Source: Conidiobolus incongruus B7586 (taxonomy: Eukaryota > Entomophthoromycota > Entomophthoromycetes > Entomophthorales > Conidiobolaceae). From it: a DNA stretch of 21,333 nucleotides. This document shows, piece by piece, positions 19,545 through 21,333 of the stretch. The DNA is taken from NCBI GenBank assembly GCA_000697335.1, contig JNEM01014990.1:1-21333 (forward strand), read 5' to 3'. Both the position numbers and the translations under genes were made by a program. The first letter of the stretch is position 1. Each line of letters begins with the position of its first letter. The notes under the pieces were generated by a model. That model saw only the letters and a list, made by a program, of their open reading frames with translations, searched no databases and was not told the DNA's origin.

Positions 19545-21333
19545 ATGATCGATTAGATACAAAATAATTTTGAAAAATACATAATTTATTCAATAAAACT
19601 ATACTTTAATATACATTTACTACTTGAGTTAAGATCATTATATTGTAAACAGTCTATATCCTTTAATCTTTGGATACAGACTAATAACAGGGAAAATATG
19701 TGTACAAGTAAAAATATTTTAATGGAAGCTCTTTGGGAATCAATTACTAATATAACAAATCTCTCTAAATTTAAAAAGAAATTTAGCAAAATAAAGGTAT
19801 AATCATTGAATCTATATGTCCAAATTTCGAAATATTGTTGTTGATTTAGAAAATGATATAAACATCATAATAAATCTGAGTGAAATCAATATTATATATT
19901 TCAAGACCAAAACAATTTATTTATCTAACTAATAAGCAAATACTAAATGATATCAATTAACAAAATATAATGATATTATTATATAAAAATCTAATTTTTG
20001 TTCAAATTAAAATATTTATCACAAAATTTACTTGAAGATTTTGTTTCTATTTTAGTAATGCATGTATTATTCAAATATTATTAATCAAATATATAAAAAT
20101 AATAAATAATAAATATGTATCCTTACCCAAGTATGAATTAAAATTCTACATACTTAATATCAAGTAATATAATTACTGTGTTTATATTATTTTGTCATTT
20201 CTTATTTTGATTAGTATTAATGAAAATTATTTTTCTTTTTCATAAACATGATATAAATAGATTATTTCTCCATTGATCAAATATTATGTCCTTATTATAT
20301 TTTAGCAATAGAGAGTATAAAATCTATATTTAATTATACTTTAACCTTTTTTAATCTAAGTTAAATGATATTAAATATTATTTTCCACAAATATTGTAAA
20401 CTCCTATAACCAACAAAAGTTAATAAATAAATTTATAATTTAATGATTATATAATAATTTCTTAAATAATCCCAATGCTCCAATTTAACTAGTTTTTAAA
20501 TTAATTTTAACAAAATATATAATTAATGTTTATTTATAAAAACTTTGAATTAAATATTTACAAAATTTGTACTATACAGAGTATTATTGATTTAGAATTT
20601 TGAAACCTCACTTATAATTGTAAATAATATCATTAAATGATCAATTGTTCAAATGTTCCAATTGGAAATATATAGTGGTTTAAAAAGTAAGTTCAATAAT
20701 TTTGAATTTATAATATTACAAAATAAATAAAACTAAAGGAAAAATAATATGGCATTAATAATAAATTCATTATTTTTTAACAGTTGAATTCCATGCTAAT
20801 AGTAATTGCTTAAACTTTTTATATAAATTTTTATAAAATTTTTTGAAAATTATATTATTAATTTTAAAATACTATTAAATCTTTTAAATTGAATCAAATT
20901 CTTTAGCTTACCAAAACAATCATAATTACCTTGGTTAATATCTGTTTAATATGGTGAATTTGATAATAAAAACCAGTTCTTTTTGATAAAAAAATCCTTG
21001 ATTATTATTGCTATCTATATATTATTATTAATATATAAAATAAATGGGTTTTATTTGAACTTATCATATTAATTAATTATAATAATTATTAAAAACCTAA
21101 AATAAATTAAATTAAAATTTATTTTTATTGGAAATAATTGATAAAGGTTTATATTATTAATAGCTATATCAAATAATATTATTAATCTTTTAAATAATTT
21201 TTTTATAATTATTAATAATAGTTAAGAGTTTTTAATTTAAAAGTTTTTTAATTTTTATAAATAAATTTGATATTAGAATCTATAATATATTAATTATAAA
21301 ATATTTGAAAAGGATAATTATTAAATTAAAATA
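19545..21333. other. AT-rich 3' flank of SCP160, no gene seen
   Basis: The first 100 nt or so should be 3' UTR. Beyond that I find no supported coding sequence, structured RNA or transposon motif. The last 300 nt become even more A/T-rich, comparable with the transposon relics at the start of the window, and might be the edge of another mutated repeat, but no homology was seen. Confidence 0.45.
19592..19597 (+). terminator. Possible polyadenylation signal of SCP160
   Basis: AATAAA lies 48 nt past the stop codon, at a typical distance for a 3' end. It is weak evidence in AT-rich DNA. Confidence 0.4.

Noticed and set aside
19586-19789. 67-codon open frame on the minus strand after SCP160
   Set aside because: It overlaps the expected 3' UTR, has no motif, and its composition is compatible with chance.

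Overview
The window looks like nuclear DNA from a very AT-rich fungus. Three of the four genes carry short GT-AG introns (46-99 nt). The proteins are typical eukaryotic housekeeping types (SF3B4/Hsh49, HEATR5/Laa1, vigilin/Scp160), and the gene-free DNA is, by eye, about 85-90% A+T while coding DNA is clearly richer in G+C. An early-diverging fungus (for example an Entomophthorales/Conidiobolus-like lineage) would fit, but that placement is a guess from composition and gene type, not a phylogeny.

Layout. 1-2613: two decayed copies of one mariner-type DNA transposon lie head to head, copy A on the minus strand (1-1250) and copy B on the plus strand (1424-2440). Translation of both shows mariner landmarks (a WVPHEL-like motif, catalytic Asp region, second and third catalytic positions exactly 34 residues apart, NPCDY-like block) riddled with stops. 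The differences between the copies are mainly C/T and G/A, as in repeat-induced point mutation. Copy A has 132-bp terminal inverted repeats. Copy B lacks them and is instead flanked by imperfect direct repeats of about 140 bp.

2810-3565 (minus): SF3B4/Hsh49, a two-RRM protein of the U2 snRNP SF3b complex. 3566-4786: divergent promoter region. 4787-10967 (plus, 3 exons): a 2022-residue HEAT-repeat protein of the HEATR5/Laa1 family (AP-1/clathrin traffic). 11276-12014 (minus, 2 exons): a 230-residue protein with an N-terminal membrane segment and a DUF1636-type cysteine-rich, thioredoxin-like (probable [2Fe-2S]) domain, best known from bacteria. It has no internal Met in its long exon, so a simple ATG-based ORF scan misses it. 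12015-15743: AT-rich DNA with no recognisable gene. 15744-19544 (plus, 2 exons): vigilin/Scp160, 1233 residues with about 14 KH units. 19545-21333: AT-rich DNA with no gene seen.

The genes do not form a pathway. SF3B4 acts in splicing, Laa1 in TGN-endosome traffic, Scp160 in mRNA binding at ribosomes/ER, and the DUF1636 protein has unknown function. The two most unusual items are the mutated mariner pair with its odd flanking repeats, and the membrane-anchored DUF1636 gene.
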